Source: Aeromonas taiwanensis (GTDB taxonomy: Bacteria; Pseudomonadota; Gammaproteobacteria; Enterobacterales; Aeromonadaceae). Taken from it: DNA of 64,000 bases. Made by a program: the position numbers and the translations under genes. The notes under the pieces are model-generated. The model saw only the letters and a list, made by a program, of their open reading frames with translations, searched no databases and was not told the DNA's origin. The stretch is taken from the NCBI RefSeq assembly GCF_000820165.1, contig NZ_CDDD01000056.1:105160-169159 (forward strand), in the 5' to 3' direction. This document shows, piece by piece, positions 1 to 10,418 of the stretch. The first letter of the stretch is position 1. Each line of letters opens with the position of its first letter.

Positions 1-1423
1 TCAGCGTCCGTTTGGCGGCCAGTCCAAGAACTTCGGTGGCGAGCAGGCTGCCCGTACCGCGGCGGCTGCCGACCGTACCGGCCACGCCCTGCTGCACACC
101 CTGTATCAACAGAACGTCAAGAACCAGACCACCGTCTTCTCCGAGTGGTATGCGCTGGATCTGGTGAAGAACCAGGACGGCCACATCGTCGGTTGTACCG
201 CCATCGACATGGAGAGCGGCGAGGTCGTCTACTTCAAGGCCAAGGCCACCGTGCTGGCCACCGGCGGCGCCGGTCGCATCTACCAGTCCACCACCAACGC
301 CCACATCAACACCGGTGACGGCGTCGGCATGGCGCTGCGCGCCGGGGTCGGCGTGCAGGACATGGAGTTCTGGCAGTTCCACCCCACCGGCATCGCCGGG
401 GCAGGGGTGCTGGTGACCGAGGGTTGCCGCGGTGAAGGCGGCTACCTGCTGAACAAGGACGGCGAGCGCTTCATGGAGCGTTATGCGCCGAACGCCAAGG
501 ACCTGGCCGGTCGCGACGTGGTGGCTCGTTCCATCATGATCGAGATCCGCGAAGGTCGTGGCTGTGACGGTCCCTGGGGCCCGCACATCAAGCTCAAGCT
601 GGATCACCTGGGCAAAGAGGTCCTGGAATCCCGCCTGCCGGGCATCTGCGAGCTCTCTCGCACCTTCGCCCACGTGGATCCGGTCAAGGAACCCATTCCC
701 ATCATCCCGACCTGCCACTACATGATGGGCGGCGTGCCGACCAGCGTGAACGGCCAGTGTCTGACCCAGGACAAGGATGGCAACGACGTGCCGGTGGTCG
801 GCCTGTTCGCGGTGGGCGAGATCGCCTGCGTCTCCGTGCACGGCGCCAACCGCCTCGGCGGCAACTCCCTTCTGGATCTGGTGGTGTTCGGTCGTGCCGC
901 CGGCATGCACCTGGTGGAGACCCTGGGCTCGATGGAGCACGGCGTGGAAGCCACCGACGCCGACATCGCCAAGGCGCTCGAGCGCTTCAACCGCTGGGAA
1001 AACAACCGTGACGGGGAAGACCCGGCCCAGATCCGCAAGGACCTGCAGCGCTGCATGCAGAACAACTTCTCCGTGTTCCGGGAAGGGGATGCCATGGCAG
1101 AAGGGCTGGCCGAGCTGAAACTCATCCGCGAGCGCCTCAAGAACGCCCGTCTGGACGACACCTCCAAGGAGTTCAACACCCAGCGCATCGAGTGCCTGGA
1201 GCTGGACAACCTGATGGAGACCGCCTATGCCACCGCGGTGGCGGCAAACTTCCGTACCGAGAGTCGTGGCGCCCACAGCCGCTTCGACTTCCCGGAGCGT
1301 GACGATGAGAGCTGGCTGTGCCACAGCCTCTATCATCCGGACACCGAGTCCATGACCCGTCGCGCTGTCAACATGTCACCCAAGACCCGTGAGGCGTTCC
1401 CGCCCAAGGTCCGGACTTACTGA
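1..1423 (+). CDS. sdhA: Succinate dehydrogenase flavoprotein subunit, 5'-truncated by window edge
   Basis: Oxidises succinate to fumarate in complex II on the cytoplasmic face of the inner membrane, using covalently bound FAD. The reading frame is open from base 2, so the start codon and N-terminal FAD-binding part lie outside the window; about 473 residues are present. Visible family signatures include the FAD/substrate segment with HPTG, the HYMMGG loop, the [13 protein letters not shown] block and the C-terminal SRGAHSR stretch. It ends 17 bases before sdhB, so both are surely co-transcribed with the usual upstream sdhCD. No frameshift or missing motif is seen in the portion present. Confidence 0.97.
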   Translation, partial: QRPFGGQSKNFGGEQAARTAAAADRTGHALLHTLYQQNVKNQTTVFSEWYALDLVKNQDGHIVGCTAIDMESGEVVYFKAKATVLATGGAGRIYQSTTNAHINTGDGVGMALRAGVGVQDMEFWQFHPTGIAGAGVLVTEGCRGEGGYLLNKDGERFMERYAPNAKDLAGRDVVARSIMIEIREGRGCDGPWGPHIKLKLDHLGKEVLESRLPGICELSRTFAHVDPVKEPIPIIPTCHYMMGGVPTSVNGQCLTQDKDGNDVPVVGLFAVGEIACVSVHGANRLGGNSLLDLVVFGRAAGMHLVETLGSMEHGVEATDADIAKALERFNRWENNRDGEDPAQIRKDLQRCMQNNFSVFREGDAMAEGLAELKLIRERLKNARLDDTSKEFNTQRIECLELDNLMETAYATAVAANFRTESRGAHSRFDFPERDDESWLCHSLYHPDTESMTRRAVNMSPKTREAFPPKVRTY

Positions 1424-1440
1424 TTGCGGAGCCAAGCACA

Positions 1441-2157
1441 ATGAACGTCACATTCTCTGTCTACAGATACAATCCGGACGTTGATAACGTCCCGTATATG
1501 AAGGATTATCGTCTTGATATTCCTGAAGGTTCCGACATGATGGTGCTCGATGCACTGATCCAGCTCAAGGAGCTGGATCCCACGCTCGCCTTCCGCCGCT
1601 CCTGCCGCGAAGGGGTCTGTGGATCCGACGGTCTCAACATGAATGGCAAGAACGGTCTGGCCTGCATCACCCCGCTCTCCGATCTGCTGAAGAAGGGCAG
1701 CAAGGTCGTCATTCGACCCTTGCCCGGTCTGCCGGTGATCCGCGATCTGGTGATCGACATGACCCAGTTCTACACCCAGTGGGAGAAGGTCAAACCCTTC
1801 CTCATCAACGAAGAAAAACTGCCGCCCGTGCGTGAGCACCTGCAATCCCCCGAAGAGCGCGCCAAGCTGGATGGCCTGTACGAGTGCATACTCTGTGCCT
1901 GCTGCTCCACCTCTTGCCCCTCCTTCTGGTGGAACCCGGACAAGTTCATCGGCCCTGCCGGTCTGCTCGCCGCCTACCGCTGGCTGGCGGACAGCCGCGA
2001 CACTGCGGCTGCCGAACGCCTGGGTAACCTGGACGACGCCTTCAGCGTGTTCCGTTGCCACGGCATCATGAACTGCGTGAACGTCTGTCCCAAGGGCTTG
2101 AACCCGACCAAGGCCATCGGCCAGATCAAGTCGATGCTGCTCAACCGGGCTGTTTAG
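1441..2157 (+). CDS. sdhB: Succinate dehydrogenase iron-sulfur subunit
   Basis: Carries electrons from SdhA through its Fe-S clusters to the membrane quinone site. The 238-residue length is normal. The N-terminal plant-type ferredoxin half has the [2Fe-2S] ligand pattern around C55, C60 and C75, with Asp at 63 in place of a fourth Cys, as in enterobacterial SdhB. The C-terminal half has CILCACCSTSCP and CHGIMNCVNVCPKGLNP for the [4Fe-4S] and [3Fe-4S] centres. The ATG follows sdhA by 17 bases. A strong inverted repeat follows it at 2198-2228, before sucA. Confidence 0.97.
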   Translation: MNVTFSVYRYNPDVDNVPYMKDYRLDIPEGSDMMVLDALIQLKELDPTLAFRRSCREGVCGSDGLNMNGKNGLACITPLSDLLKKGSKVVIRPLPGLPVIRDLVIDMTQFYTQWEKVKPFLINEEKLPPVREHLQSPEERAKLDGLYECILCACCSTSCPSFWWNPDKFIGPAGLLAAYRWLADSRDTAAAERLGNLDDAFSVFRCHGIMNCVNVCPKGLNPTKAIGQIKSMLLNRAV

Positions 2158-2197
2158 TATCAGGGCCAGGACGCCTCGCGCCGGGCCCGACCTCTGG

Positions 2198-2228
2198 ATA
2201 GCCATCCCGTCTCTGGTGGGATGGCTAT
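2198..2228. repeat. 11-bp perfect inverted repeat between sdhB and sucA
   Basis: ATAGCCATCCC (2198-2208) pairs perfectly with GGGATGGCTAT (2218-2228) around a 9-base loop. There is no T-run after it, so it is not a classical terminator. It could be an mRNA-stability or processing element that sets different sdh and suc levels; this is inference. Confidence 0.6.
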
Positions 2229-2276
2229 GACCCTACAAGCTGCACTGCAGCGAACAAGATGTACAAAGGGATAGAA

Positions 2277-5087
2277 ATGCATAACGGCGTGATGAAGGCC
2301 TGGTTGGAGTCATCTCACCTGGCTGGTGCGAATGCAAGCTACATTGAGGATTTGTACGAATCCTTCCTGGAAAACCCCGAGTCCGTGGCCGACGAATGGC
2401 GCAATCTGTTCCAGTCGCTGCCCCAGGTCAATGGACATGCAGTAGAACAACCCCATTCCCAGGTTCGCGACTATTTCCGCCGCCTGGCCAAGGACCCCTC
2501 CCGTTACAGCGCCCCCGTTTCCGATCCCCAGGTGGATGCCAAGCAGGTTCGCGTACTGCAACTGATCAACGCCTTCCGCTTCCGTGGCCACCAGAATGCC
2601 AACCTCGACCCTCTGGGCCTGTGGCAGCGTGAACCGGTCGCCGAGCTCGACCCCGCGTTTCACAATCTGCAGGGGGCCGACATGGAGGCCACCTTCAACG
2701 TGGGCTCCTATGCCATCGGTCGCGAGACCATGGTGCTCTCCGATCTCTACACCTCCCTGAAGAAGACCTACTGCAGCAGCATAGGTGCCGACTACATGCA
2801 CCTCACCTCCACCGAGGAGAAGCGCTGGCTGCAAGACAGGCTCGAATCCATCGAAGGGAAGGGGACCTACACCCTCGAAGAGAAGACCCGCTTCCTCGAG
2901 AGCCTGACCGCCGCCGAAGGGCTGGAAAAATACCTGGGTGCCAAGTTCCCGGGGGCCAAGCGTTTCTCCCTGGAAGGGGGCGATGCCATGGTGCCCATGC
3001 TCAAGGAGCTGATCCGCCGCGCCGGTGAGCAGGGCTGCAAGGAGGCCGTCATCGGGATGGCCCACCGCGGTCGCCTGAACGTGCTCATCAACGTGCTGGG
3101 CAAACGCGCCCAGGACCTGTTCGACGAGTTTGCCGGCAAGCACGGCGAGTCCTGGGGCACGGGTGACGTGAAGTACCACATGGGCTTCTCCTCCGACTTC
3201 GCCACCCCGGGCGGCAACGTCCACCTGGCGCTCGCCTTCAACCCGTCTCACCTCGAGATCGTCAACCCCGTGGTGATCGGCTCCGTGCGTGCCCGTATGG
3301 ACCGCCGTGGCGACAAGGACGGCTCCAGCGTCCTGCCCATCACCATCCACGGTGACTCCGCCATCGCGGGGCAAGGGGTCGTTGCCGAGACCTTCAACAT
3401 GTCCCAGACCCGTGCCTATGGCGTGGGCGGGACGGTGCGCATCGTCATCAACAACCAGGTCGGTTTCACCACCTCCTACATCCGTGACCTGCGCTCCACC
3501 GAATATTGCACCGACATCGCCAAGGCGGTGCAGGCGCCCGTGCTGCACGTCAACGGGGACGACCCGGAAGCCGTGGTGCTGGTAACCCAGATTGCCCTGG
3601 ATTACCGCAACACCTTCAAGCGCGACGTGGTGATCGAACTGGTCTGCTACCGCCGTCACGGCCACAACGAGGCCGACGAGCCGAGCGCCACCCAGCCGCT
3701 GATGTACCAGAAGATCAAGCAGCACCCGACCCCGCGCAAGATCTACGCCGATCAGCTGATCGCCGAAGGCACCATCACACCGGAGCTGGCCACCACGCTA
3801 GTCAACGACTACCGCGACACCCTGGATCGGGGCGAGCGCGTGAGCAAGGAGTGGCGCCCGATGGAGCTGCACTCCGTCGACTGGACTCCGTATCTGGGCC
3901 ACGACTGGGCCATGCCCTATGACAGCACAGTGCCGATGGATCACCTGAAGGCCCTGGGCGAGCGGGTGAGCCAGTACCCGGCTACCCACGTGCTGCAGCG
4001 CCAGGTCGAGAAGATCTACGAAGACCGCCGCCTGATGGCCGCCGGCGAGAAGCTGGTGGACTGGGGCTTTGCCGAGACCCTGGCCTACGCCACCCTGGTG
4101 GACAAGGGTTCCCGCATCCGCTTCACCGGGGAAGACTCCGGCCGTGGCACCTTCTTCCACCGCCACGCCGTGCTGCACAACCAGAGCGATGCCAGCACCT
4201 ACACCCCGCTGTGCAACCTGCACGACGAGCAAGGTCCGTTTGAAGTCTACGACTCCGTGCTGACCGAGAACGCGGTGCTGGCGTTTGAATACGGCTACGC
4301 CACCGCGGAGCCTGCCGGCCTCACCATCTGGGAAGCCCAGTTCGGCGATTTTGCCAACTGTGCCCAGGTCGTGGTCGACCAGTTCCTCTCCTCCGGCGAG
4401 CAGAAGTGGGGCCGGATGTGCGGCCTGACCATGCTGCTGCCTCACGGTTACGAGGGGCAGGGTCCGGAGCACTCCTCCGCCCGTCTGGAGCGTTATCTGC
4501 AGATGTGCGCCCAGCACAACATGCAGGTGTGCGTGCCTTCCACTCCGGCCCAGGTGTTCCACATGCTGCGCCGTCAGGTGGTGCGTCCGATGCGCCGTCC
4601 GCTCATCGTGATGACGCCCAAGTCCCTGCTGCGCCACCCGCTGGCGGTGAGCAAGCTCGAAGAGCTGGCGGAAGGCACCTTCCAGAACGCCATCGGCGAG
4701 ATCGATGCGCTGGATCCGAAGGGCGTCAAGCGCGTGGTCTTCTGCTCCGGCAAGGTCTACTACGACCTGCTCGATGCCCGCCGCAAGGCGGAGCAGCAGG
4801 ACGTGGCCCTGGTGCGGATCGAGCAGCTCTATCCCTTCCCGGAAGAGGAAGTGCGCGCCATCCTGGCCGATTACAGCCATGTCACCGACTTCGTCTGGTG
4901 TCAGGAAGAGCCGCAGAACCAGGGCGCCTGGTACAGCACCCGTCACCACTATGACAGCGTGCTGCCGAGCCATGCCCGCCTGCGTTATGCCGGCCGTCCG
5001 GCCTCGGCGTCACCCGCCGTCGGTTACATGTCCGTCCACACCAAGCAGCAAAAAGCCCTGGTGGAAGACGCGCTTACCCTGGAATAA
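2277..5087 (+). CDS. sucA: 2-Oxoglutarate dehydrogenase E1 component
   Basis: Thiamine-diphosphate-dependent E1 of the 2-oxoglutarate dehydrogenase complex; decarboxylates 2-oxoglutarate and succinylates the lipoyl group of SucB. About 936 residues, close to the 933 of E. coli. The N-terminal segment (KAWLESSHLAGAN, FLENPESV) matches the family's E2/E3-interaction region. GMAHRGRLNVL and GDSAIAGQGVVAETF mark the cofactor/active-site domain and HGYEGQGPEHSSARLER the C-terminal domain. I chose the ATG at 2277 because AAAGGG (2265-2270) sits 6 bases before it and the protein then begins like E. coli SucA. An in-frame ATG at 2259 lacks a ribosome site. sucB follows after 90 bases. Confidence 0.96.
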   Translation: MHNGVMKAWLESSHLAGANASYIEDLYESFLENPESVADEWRNLFQSLPQVNGHAVEQPHSQVRDYFRRLAKDPSRYSAPVSDPQVDAKQVRVLQLINAFRFRGHQNANLDPLGLWQREPVAELDPAFHNLQGADMEATFNVGSYAIGRETMVLSDLYTSLKKTYCSSIGADYMHLTSTEEKRWLQDRLESIEGKGTYTLEEKTRFLESLTAAEGLEKYLGAKFPGAKRFSLEGGDAMVPMLKELIRRAGEQGCKEAVIGMAHRGRLNVLINVLGKRAQDLFDEFAGKHGESWGTGDVKYHMGFSSDFATPGGNVHLALAFNPSHLEIVNPVVIGSVRARMDRRGDKDGSSVLPITIHGDSAIAGQGVVAETFNMSQTRAYGVGGTVRIVINNQVGFTTSYIRDLRSTEYCTDIAKAVQAPVLHVNGDDPEAVVLVTQIALDYRNTFKRDVVIELVCYRRHGHNEADEPSATQPLMYQKIKQHPTPRKIYADQLIAEGTITPELATTLVNDYRDTLDRGERVSKEWRPMELHSVDWTPYLGHDWAMPYDSTVPMDHLKALGERVSQYPATHVLQRQVEKIYEDRRLMAAGEKLVDWGFAETLAYATLVDKGSRIRFTGEDSGRGTFFHRHAVLHNQSDASTYTPLCNLHDEQGPFEVYDSVLTENAVLAFEYGYATAEPAGLTIWEAQFGDFANCAQVVVDQFLSSGEQKWGRMCGLTMLLPHGYEGQGPEHSSARLERYLQMCAQHNMQVCVPSTPAQVFHMLRRQVVRPMRRPLIVMTPKSLLRHPLAVSKLEELAEGTFQNAIGEIDALDPKGVKRVVFCSGKVYYDLLDARRKAEQQDVALVRIEQLYPFPEEEVRAILADYSHVTDFVWCQEEPQNQGAWYSTRHHYDSVLPSHARLRYAGRPASASPAVGYMSVHTKQQKALVEDALTLE

Positions 5088-5177
5088 ACGAGTTGTGGAT
5101 GAGAGGGGCGCCGGATGGCGGGCCCTCTCTGACCTGGAACCAGCCCGCTGGCCAAGAAGTAACAAGGAACTGATTAC

Positions 5178-6371
5178 ATGACTATCGAGATCAAGGTACC
5201 GGACCTGCCGGAATCCGTGGCGGACGCCACCATCGCGACCTGGCACAAGAAACCGGGTGATCTGGTTGCCCGTGACGAAGTACTGGTTGACATCGAAACC
5301 GATAAAGTCGTGCTGGAAGTGCCGGCGCCGGAAGCCGGCGTGCTTGGCGACATCCTGCAAAGCGAAGGGGCGACCGTGCTCTCCCGTCAGCTGATCGCCA
5401 TGCTCAAGCCGGCTCCCGTGGCCGGTGAAGCGACCAGCGAGAAGCCGGCAGAGGTTGTGGCCGATGACGCGACCGAGGGCCTGAGCCCCTCAGTGCGCCG
5501 CCTGGTGGCTGAGCACGACATCGACGTCGCCAAGCTGACCGGCACCGGCAAGGGTGGTCGCGTCACCAAGGAAGACGTGGATGCCTTCATCAAGAACCTG
5601 GGCAAGGCCCCCGTGGCTGCTCCGGTTGCCGCCGCCCCTGTAGCTGCCGCTCCCGTGGCGACCCTGGCCGGTCGTACCGACAAGCGCGTGCCCATGACCC
5701 GTCTGCGCAAGCGCATCGCCGAGCGTCTGCTGGAGGCCAAGAACACCACCGCCATGCTGACTACCTTCAACGAGATCAACATGGCGCCCATCATGAAGCT
5801 GCGCAAGCAGTACGGCGAGATCTTCGAGAAGAAGCACGGCATCAAGCTCGGCTTCATGTCCTTCTACGTGAAGGCCGTTGTCGAATCCCTCAAGCGCTAC
5901 CCGGAAGTGAACGCGGCGCTGGACGGTGACGACATCGTCTACCACAACTACTTCGACGTCAGCATCGCCGTCTCCACCCCCCGTGGTCTGGTGACCCCGG
6001 TCCTGCGCGACTGCGACAGCATGAGCCTGGCGGACATCGAGAAGGCCATCAAGGATCTGGCCGGCAAGGGCCGTGACGGCAAGCTGACCGTGGACGAACT
6101 GACCGGTGGCAACTTCACCATCACCAACGGTGGCGTGTTCGGCTCCCTGATGTCCACCCCCATCATCAACCCGCCCCAGAGCGCCATTCTGGGCATGCAC
6201 AAGATCCAGGACCGCCCCATGGCCGTCGACGGCAAGGTCGAGATCCTGCCGATGATGTACCTGGCGCTCTCCTACGATCACCGCATCATCGACGGCCGCG
6301 AGTCCGTGGGCTTCCTGGTTTCCGTCAAGGAGCTGCTGGAAGACCCGACCCGTCTGCTGCTGGATGTCTGA
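5178..6371 (+). CDS. sucB: 2-Oxoglutarate dehydrogenase E2, dihydrolipoyl succinyltransferase
   Basis: Core of the 2-oxoglutarate dehydrogenase complex; transfers succinyl from lipoyl-lysine to CoA. 397 residues. Order: lipoyl domain (1-75, lipoylated Lys about 43 in ETDKV), a linker, the peripheral subunit-binding domain (about 103-140, [12 protein letters not shown]), an Ala/Pro/Val-rich hinge ([16 protein letters not shown]), then the catalytic domain with HRIIDG near the C-terminus (His about 368, Asp 372). The start is preceded by AAGGA in a typical position. It lies within the sdh-suc run and is followed about 100 bases later by sucC. Confidence 0.97.
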   Translation: MTIEIKVPDLPESVADATIATWHKKPGDLVARDEVLVDIETDKVVLEVPAPEAGVLGDILQSEGATVLSRQLIAMLKPAPVAGEATSEKPAEVVADDATEGLSPSVRRLVAEHDIDVAKLTGTGKGGRVTKEDVDAFIKNLGKAPVAAPVAAAPVAAAPVATLAGRTDKRVPMTRLRKRIAERLLEAKNTTAMLTTFNEINMAPIMKLRKQYGEIFEKKHGIKLGFMSFYVKAVVESLKRYPEVNAALDGDDIVYHNYFDVSIAVSTPRGLVTPVLRDCDSMSLADIEKAIKDLAGKGRDGKLTVDELTGGNFTITNGGVFGSLMSTPIINPPQSAILGMHKIQDRPMAVDGKVEILPMMYLALSYDHRIIDGRESVGFLVSVKELLEDPTRLLLDV

Positions 6372-6475
6372 GCGACTGACTGAAAGATAACGAGGGGCCG
6401 CCCAGGCCCCCATTCACAGGGGATTGAGAAACACGAGCCCCGGACGGAAATACCTACAACACGGATAGAGCATCT

Positions 6476-7641
<1,166 letters not shown>

Positions 7642-7642
<1 letters not shown>

Positions 7643-8514
7643 TGAGCGTTCTGATCAACAAAGACACCAAGGTGATCTGCCAGGGCTTTACCGGCGGTCA
7701 GGGTACCTTCCACTCCGAACAGGCGATTGCCTACGGTACCCAGATGGTCGGCGGCGTGTCGCCGGGCAAGGGCGGCACCACTCACCTGGGCCTGCCGGTG
7801 TTCAACACCGTCCGTGACGCCGTGGAAGCCACCGGCGCCACCGCCTCCGTCATCTATGTACCGGCCCCGTTCTGCAAGGACGCCATCCTGGAAGCCATCG
7901 ATGCCGGCATCAAGCTCATCGTCACCATCACCGAAGGCATCCCGACCCTGGACATGCTGGACGTCAAGGTGAAGCTGCAGGAAACCGGCGTGCGGATGAT
8001 CGGCCCGAACTGCCCGGGCGTCATCACCCCGGGTGAGTGCAAGATCGGTATCATGCCTGGCCACATCCACAAGCCTGGCAAGGTGGGCATCGTCTCCCGC
8101 TCCGGCACCCTGACCTACGAAGCGGTCAAGCAGACCACGGACGAGGGCTTCGGCCAGTCCACCTGCGTCGGTATCGGTGGTGACCCCATCCCGGGTTCCA
8201 ACTTCATCGACATCCTGGAGATGTTCCAGAACGATCCGCAGACCGAAGCCATCGTGATGATCGGCGAGATCGGCGGCAACGCCGAGGAAGACGCGGCGGC
8301 CTACATCAAGGCCCATGTCACCAAGCCGGTGGTCTCCTACATCGCGGGCGTCACCGCCCCGGCTGGCAAGCGCATGGGTCATGCGGGCGCCATCATCGCC
8401 GGTGGTAAAGGCACCGCGGCCGAGAAATTTGCCGCCCTGGAAGATGCCGGCGTAAAAACCGTGCGCTCCCTGGCCGATATCGGCAAAGCTCTGCGTGAAG
8501 TGACCGGCTGGTAA
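7642..8514 (+). CDS. sucD: Succinyl-CoA synthetase alpha subunit
   Basis: CoA-binding, phosphohistidine-carrying subunit. 290 residues. The Rossmann-like N-terminal domain begins with [34 protein letters not shown] is present, and the catalytic His 247 lies in [12 protein letters not shown] near the C-terminus. The start overlaps the sucC stop by one base. The gene ends the TCA-cycle transcription unit, and a strong intrinsic terminator begins 27 bases after its stop codon. G+C drops abruptly just beyond. Confidence 0.97.
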
Positions 8515-8540
8515 TTCTGCTTAGCCCGTTATCTCTAATT

Positions 8541-8570
8541 GAAAATGCCGCCCGAGGGCGGCATTTTTAT
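8541..8570 (+). terminator. Intrinsic terminator after sucD
   Basis: AATGCCGCC and GGCGGCATT form a strong GC-rich stem with a tight CGAG loop, followed by TTTTTATTAT. The flanking A and T runs mean it could also end the reverse-strand transcript of the HEPN gene, whose stop is at 8575. Confidence 0.9.
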
Positions 8571-8574
8571 TATA

Positions 8575-9537
8575 TTAAAGCTCAAGCATAAATGGTCTTT
8601 CATCTAGCTGTAGAGTGTTGTTTTTTCCAATAGCTGTATTCAAGCTATTGTAGAGTGAATTTGCAAGACTTGTTGCACTCTCTACTAGTGTTGCAAGGTC
8701 CTGCTCCGTAATTATTACAGGGTTGCCCTCTTTATCCTTTCCACCCCTATGCACTAAATGGTTTCGATTAATTGTTGCCAGTTCAATCTCGTCAATTGGC
8801 CAGTCTTTCTTAACTTCAATATTGAACGTTGCTTTGTAACGACTAATAACTTTGCTTGTGCTATGCCAGCTTGCACTAATCAAGTGTTCTTTAATTGCCT
8901 TAATGAGCTCCTCCCTTATCCTTTCAATAGGCTCCCCCTTGAAAGGTAAAGCAGCGATCTCTTTGCTTACTTTGAACTCCGTCTTACCTTTTTCGATACA
9001 ATCAGCTATATAGGAGTCATCTTTCTCTATAGAGTTGATGAATAACTCAACATAAAGCGTTTCTAAGGCTGTAATGACATTTGTGTACAGAATACTAAGT
9101 AGATGATTTTTCTGCTGCTGTTCGTTTTTATCTTTTGCTAGTGCTTTTATACTTTCAATATTATCAACGAATTTAACAAAAGGTTCTCCAGAAGACGTCA
9201 CTGCATCATACAAGTCTTCATCGTACCAATCATCAATATTATTAGAGTTACCTGACCATTCGTAGCATTGATCTTGAAGCTCTTCTGTTAACTCATCAAT
9301 GTAGTTTTCTTTTACATACTGTCCAAACATCTCTTGCAGCTCGTCGCTTGCATCATATGGTCCACCATAAATATAAGCATAGCCTCCTTCACGCCCATTA
9401 TAAGGACATGACTCTACGGGATCCTCGAAGTTATCAAAGAACCAACCCCGCATTACCTCCAGCTGATTTTCTTTACTTATGAACCTTAAGGATTTGAGCG
9501 GAACTTTCTTCCCATTTACATTAAAGACAATGTTCAC
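8575..9537 (-). CDS. HEPN-domain putative RNase, RiboL-PSP-HEPN-like (accessory gene)
   Basis: 320 residues, acidic, no signal peptide or membrane segment. The C-terminal half (about 150-300) looks like a RiboL-PSP-HEPN-type helical domain. It starts with TALETLYVELFINSI, contains ISASWHSTSKV and carries the HEPN RNase motif RNxxxH as RNHLVH at residues 258-263. The N-terminal part (about 24-95) holds WFFDNFEDP, then YNGREGGYAYIYGGPYD, a pattern I associate with N-terminal domains of some HEPN/RES proteins; that assignment is tentative. HEPN RNases usually act as toxins or abortive-infection effectors, so that role is inferred. No antitoxin or nucleotidyltransferase partner lies next to it. 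Codon use is AT-rich (21 G/C in the first 60 bases of the block) in a roughly 62% G+C window, which suggests transfer. The start is GTG (bases 9535-9537) with AAGG about 9 bases upstream. Confidence 0.75.
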   Translation of the reverse strand: MNIVFNVNGKKVPLKSLRFISKENQLEVMRGWFFDNFEDPVESCPYNGREGGYAYIYGGPYDASDELQEMFGQYVKENYIDELTEELQDQCYEWSGNSNNIDDWYDEDLYDAVTSSGEPFVKFVDNIESIKALAKDKNEQQQKNHLLSILYTNVITALETLYVELFINSIEKDDSYIADCIEKGKTEFKVSKEIAALPFKGEPIERIREELIKAIKEHLISASWHSTSKVISRYKATFNIEVKKDWPIDEIELATINRNHLVHRGGKDKEGNPVIITEQDLATLVESATSLANSLYNSLNTAIGKNNTLQLDERPFMLEL

Positions 9538-9846
9538 GATGCAACGCCTTATTGTATAAAAGTGGGGGGGGGCTAATACAACTATAATTTTACTGCATGT
9601 AACACTGTACTCGGCTTAATAAGCCTCTGTCGAGGGGGTAAGCGGGTGGTTATTCTCAAAGGACCATTGCGATCTACTCCAAATGAGCGGTAGGGTGCGA
9701 ATATAGTGGTTATCCCCTGCTTGAAGTTAGAAAGAGGGCGTACCTAGGCGATTATTGGTCGTAAAGATAAAACCACTAACCTTGAAAAATCGGGCCATAG
9801 GGCGTATAACCACGCGCTTGTCAGTGTATTGAGTGAGCCAATTTTC
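9538..9846. other. AT-rich intergenic pocket upstream of the HEPN gene
   Basis: 309 bases with no convincing gene. It holds a G9 homopolymer (9564-9572), possible reverse-strand promoters for the HEPN gene, and short repeated words. GTGGTTAT occurs at 9646-9653 and 9706-9713 and inverted at 9806-9813; AGGGCGTA occurs at 9735-9742 and 9799-9806. No integrase, transposase or clear flanking direct repeat is visible. Confidence 0.5.
9553..9581 (-). promoter_or_regulatory. Candidate promoter of the HEPN gene with a C9 spacer tract
   Basis: On the reverse strand TTGTAT (9581-9576) and TATACA (9558-9553) are separated by exactly 17 bases, and that spacer contains nine consecutive C (9572-9564). If used, the transcript would start about 8 bases before the GTG. 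A second -10-like TATAGT (9586-9581) would instead place the tract in the 5' leader. Sequence inspection only. Confidence 0.35.
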
Positions 9847-10302
9847 ATGCAGCAGAGTGAACCCGTGCAGACCGCCCCCTTTTGGCAGGTAAAAAGCCTG
9901 CAACAGATGACCACGGCCGAGTGGGAGTCCCTGTGCGACGGCTGCGGCAAGTGCTGCCTGAACAAGCTGATCGACGAGGACACCGAGGAGCTGGTGTTCA
10001 CCAACGTGGCCTGCAACCTGCTCAATACCAAGACCTGCCAGTGCTCCGACTACGGCAACCGCTTTAAGAAAGAGCCGGACTGCCTGCAGATCACCCACGA
10101 CAAGATTGCCGAGTTCAACTGGCTGCCCTCCACCTGCGCCTATCGCCTGCTGGCGGAAGGGCAGAGCCTGCCGGCTTGGCATCCCCTTATCACCGGCAGC
10201 CGCAGCGCCATGCACCAGGCCGGTCAATCCGTGCGCGGCAAGGTGATCCACGAGGTACATGCCGGCGATTGGGCCGACCATATCATCACCTGGGCCAGCT
10301 AA
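9847..10302 (+). CDS. ycgN: YcgN family (UPF0260) cysteine-rich protein
   Basis: Small conserved protein of unknown function, 151 residues from the ATG at 9847. The family's cysteine signature CDGCGKCC sits near residue 32, followed by further cysteines ([26 protein letters not shown]), a likely metal or Fe-S site. [10 protein letters not shown] is the other hallmark block and aligns well with E. coli YcgN. An in-frame TTG at 9829 would add six residues, but ATG fits homologues better. It stands alone between the HEPN pocket and the convergent phosphonate genes. G+C returns to the chromosomal norm here. Confidence 0.85.
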   Translation: MQQSEPVQTAPFWQVKSLQQMTTAEWESLCDGCGKCCLNKLIDEDTEELVFTNVACNLLNTKTCQCSDYGNRFKKEPDCLQITHDKIAEFNWLPSTCAYRLLAEGQSLPAWHPLITGSRSAMHQAGQSVRGKVIHEVHAGDWADHIITWAS

Positions 10303-10345
10303 CGCCAGACCCGTCTATCGGGCCAGCCGCGAGCCGTACCAACTG

Positions 10346-10383
10346 CGAAGGGGCAGGGGAGTCATCACTCTCCTGCCCCTTCG
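10346..10383. terminator. Terminator-like hairpin between ycgN and the phosphonate oxidoreductase
   Basis: CGAAGGGGCAGGGGA (10346-10360) pairs with TCTCCTGCCCCTTCG (10369-10383), one G-T wobble, 8-base loop. There is no T-run on either side, so it may end the convergent transcripts inefficiently. Confidence 0.5.
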
Positions 10384-10418
10384 GCTTGCTGGCTCCTTAC
10401 AAAGCGCTGTGAAGGCGT

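Noticed and set aside
8571..9846. Mobile element carrying the HEPN gene
   Set aside because: No integrase, transposase, terminal inverted repeats or target-site duplication could be found, so transfer is inferred from composition only.
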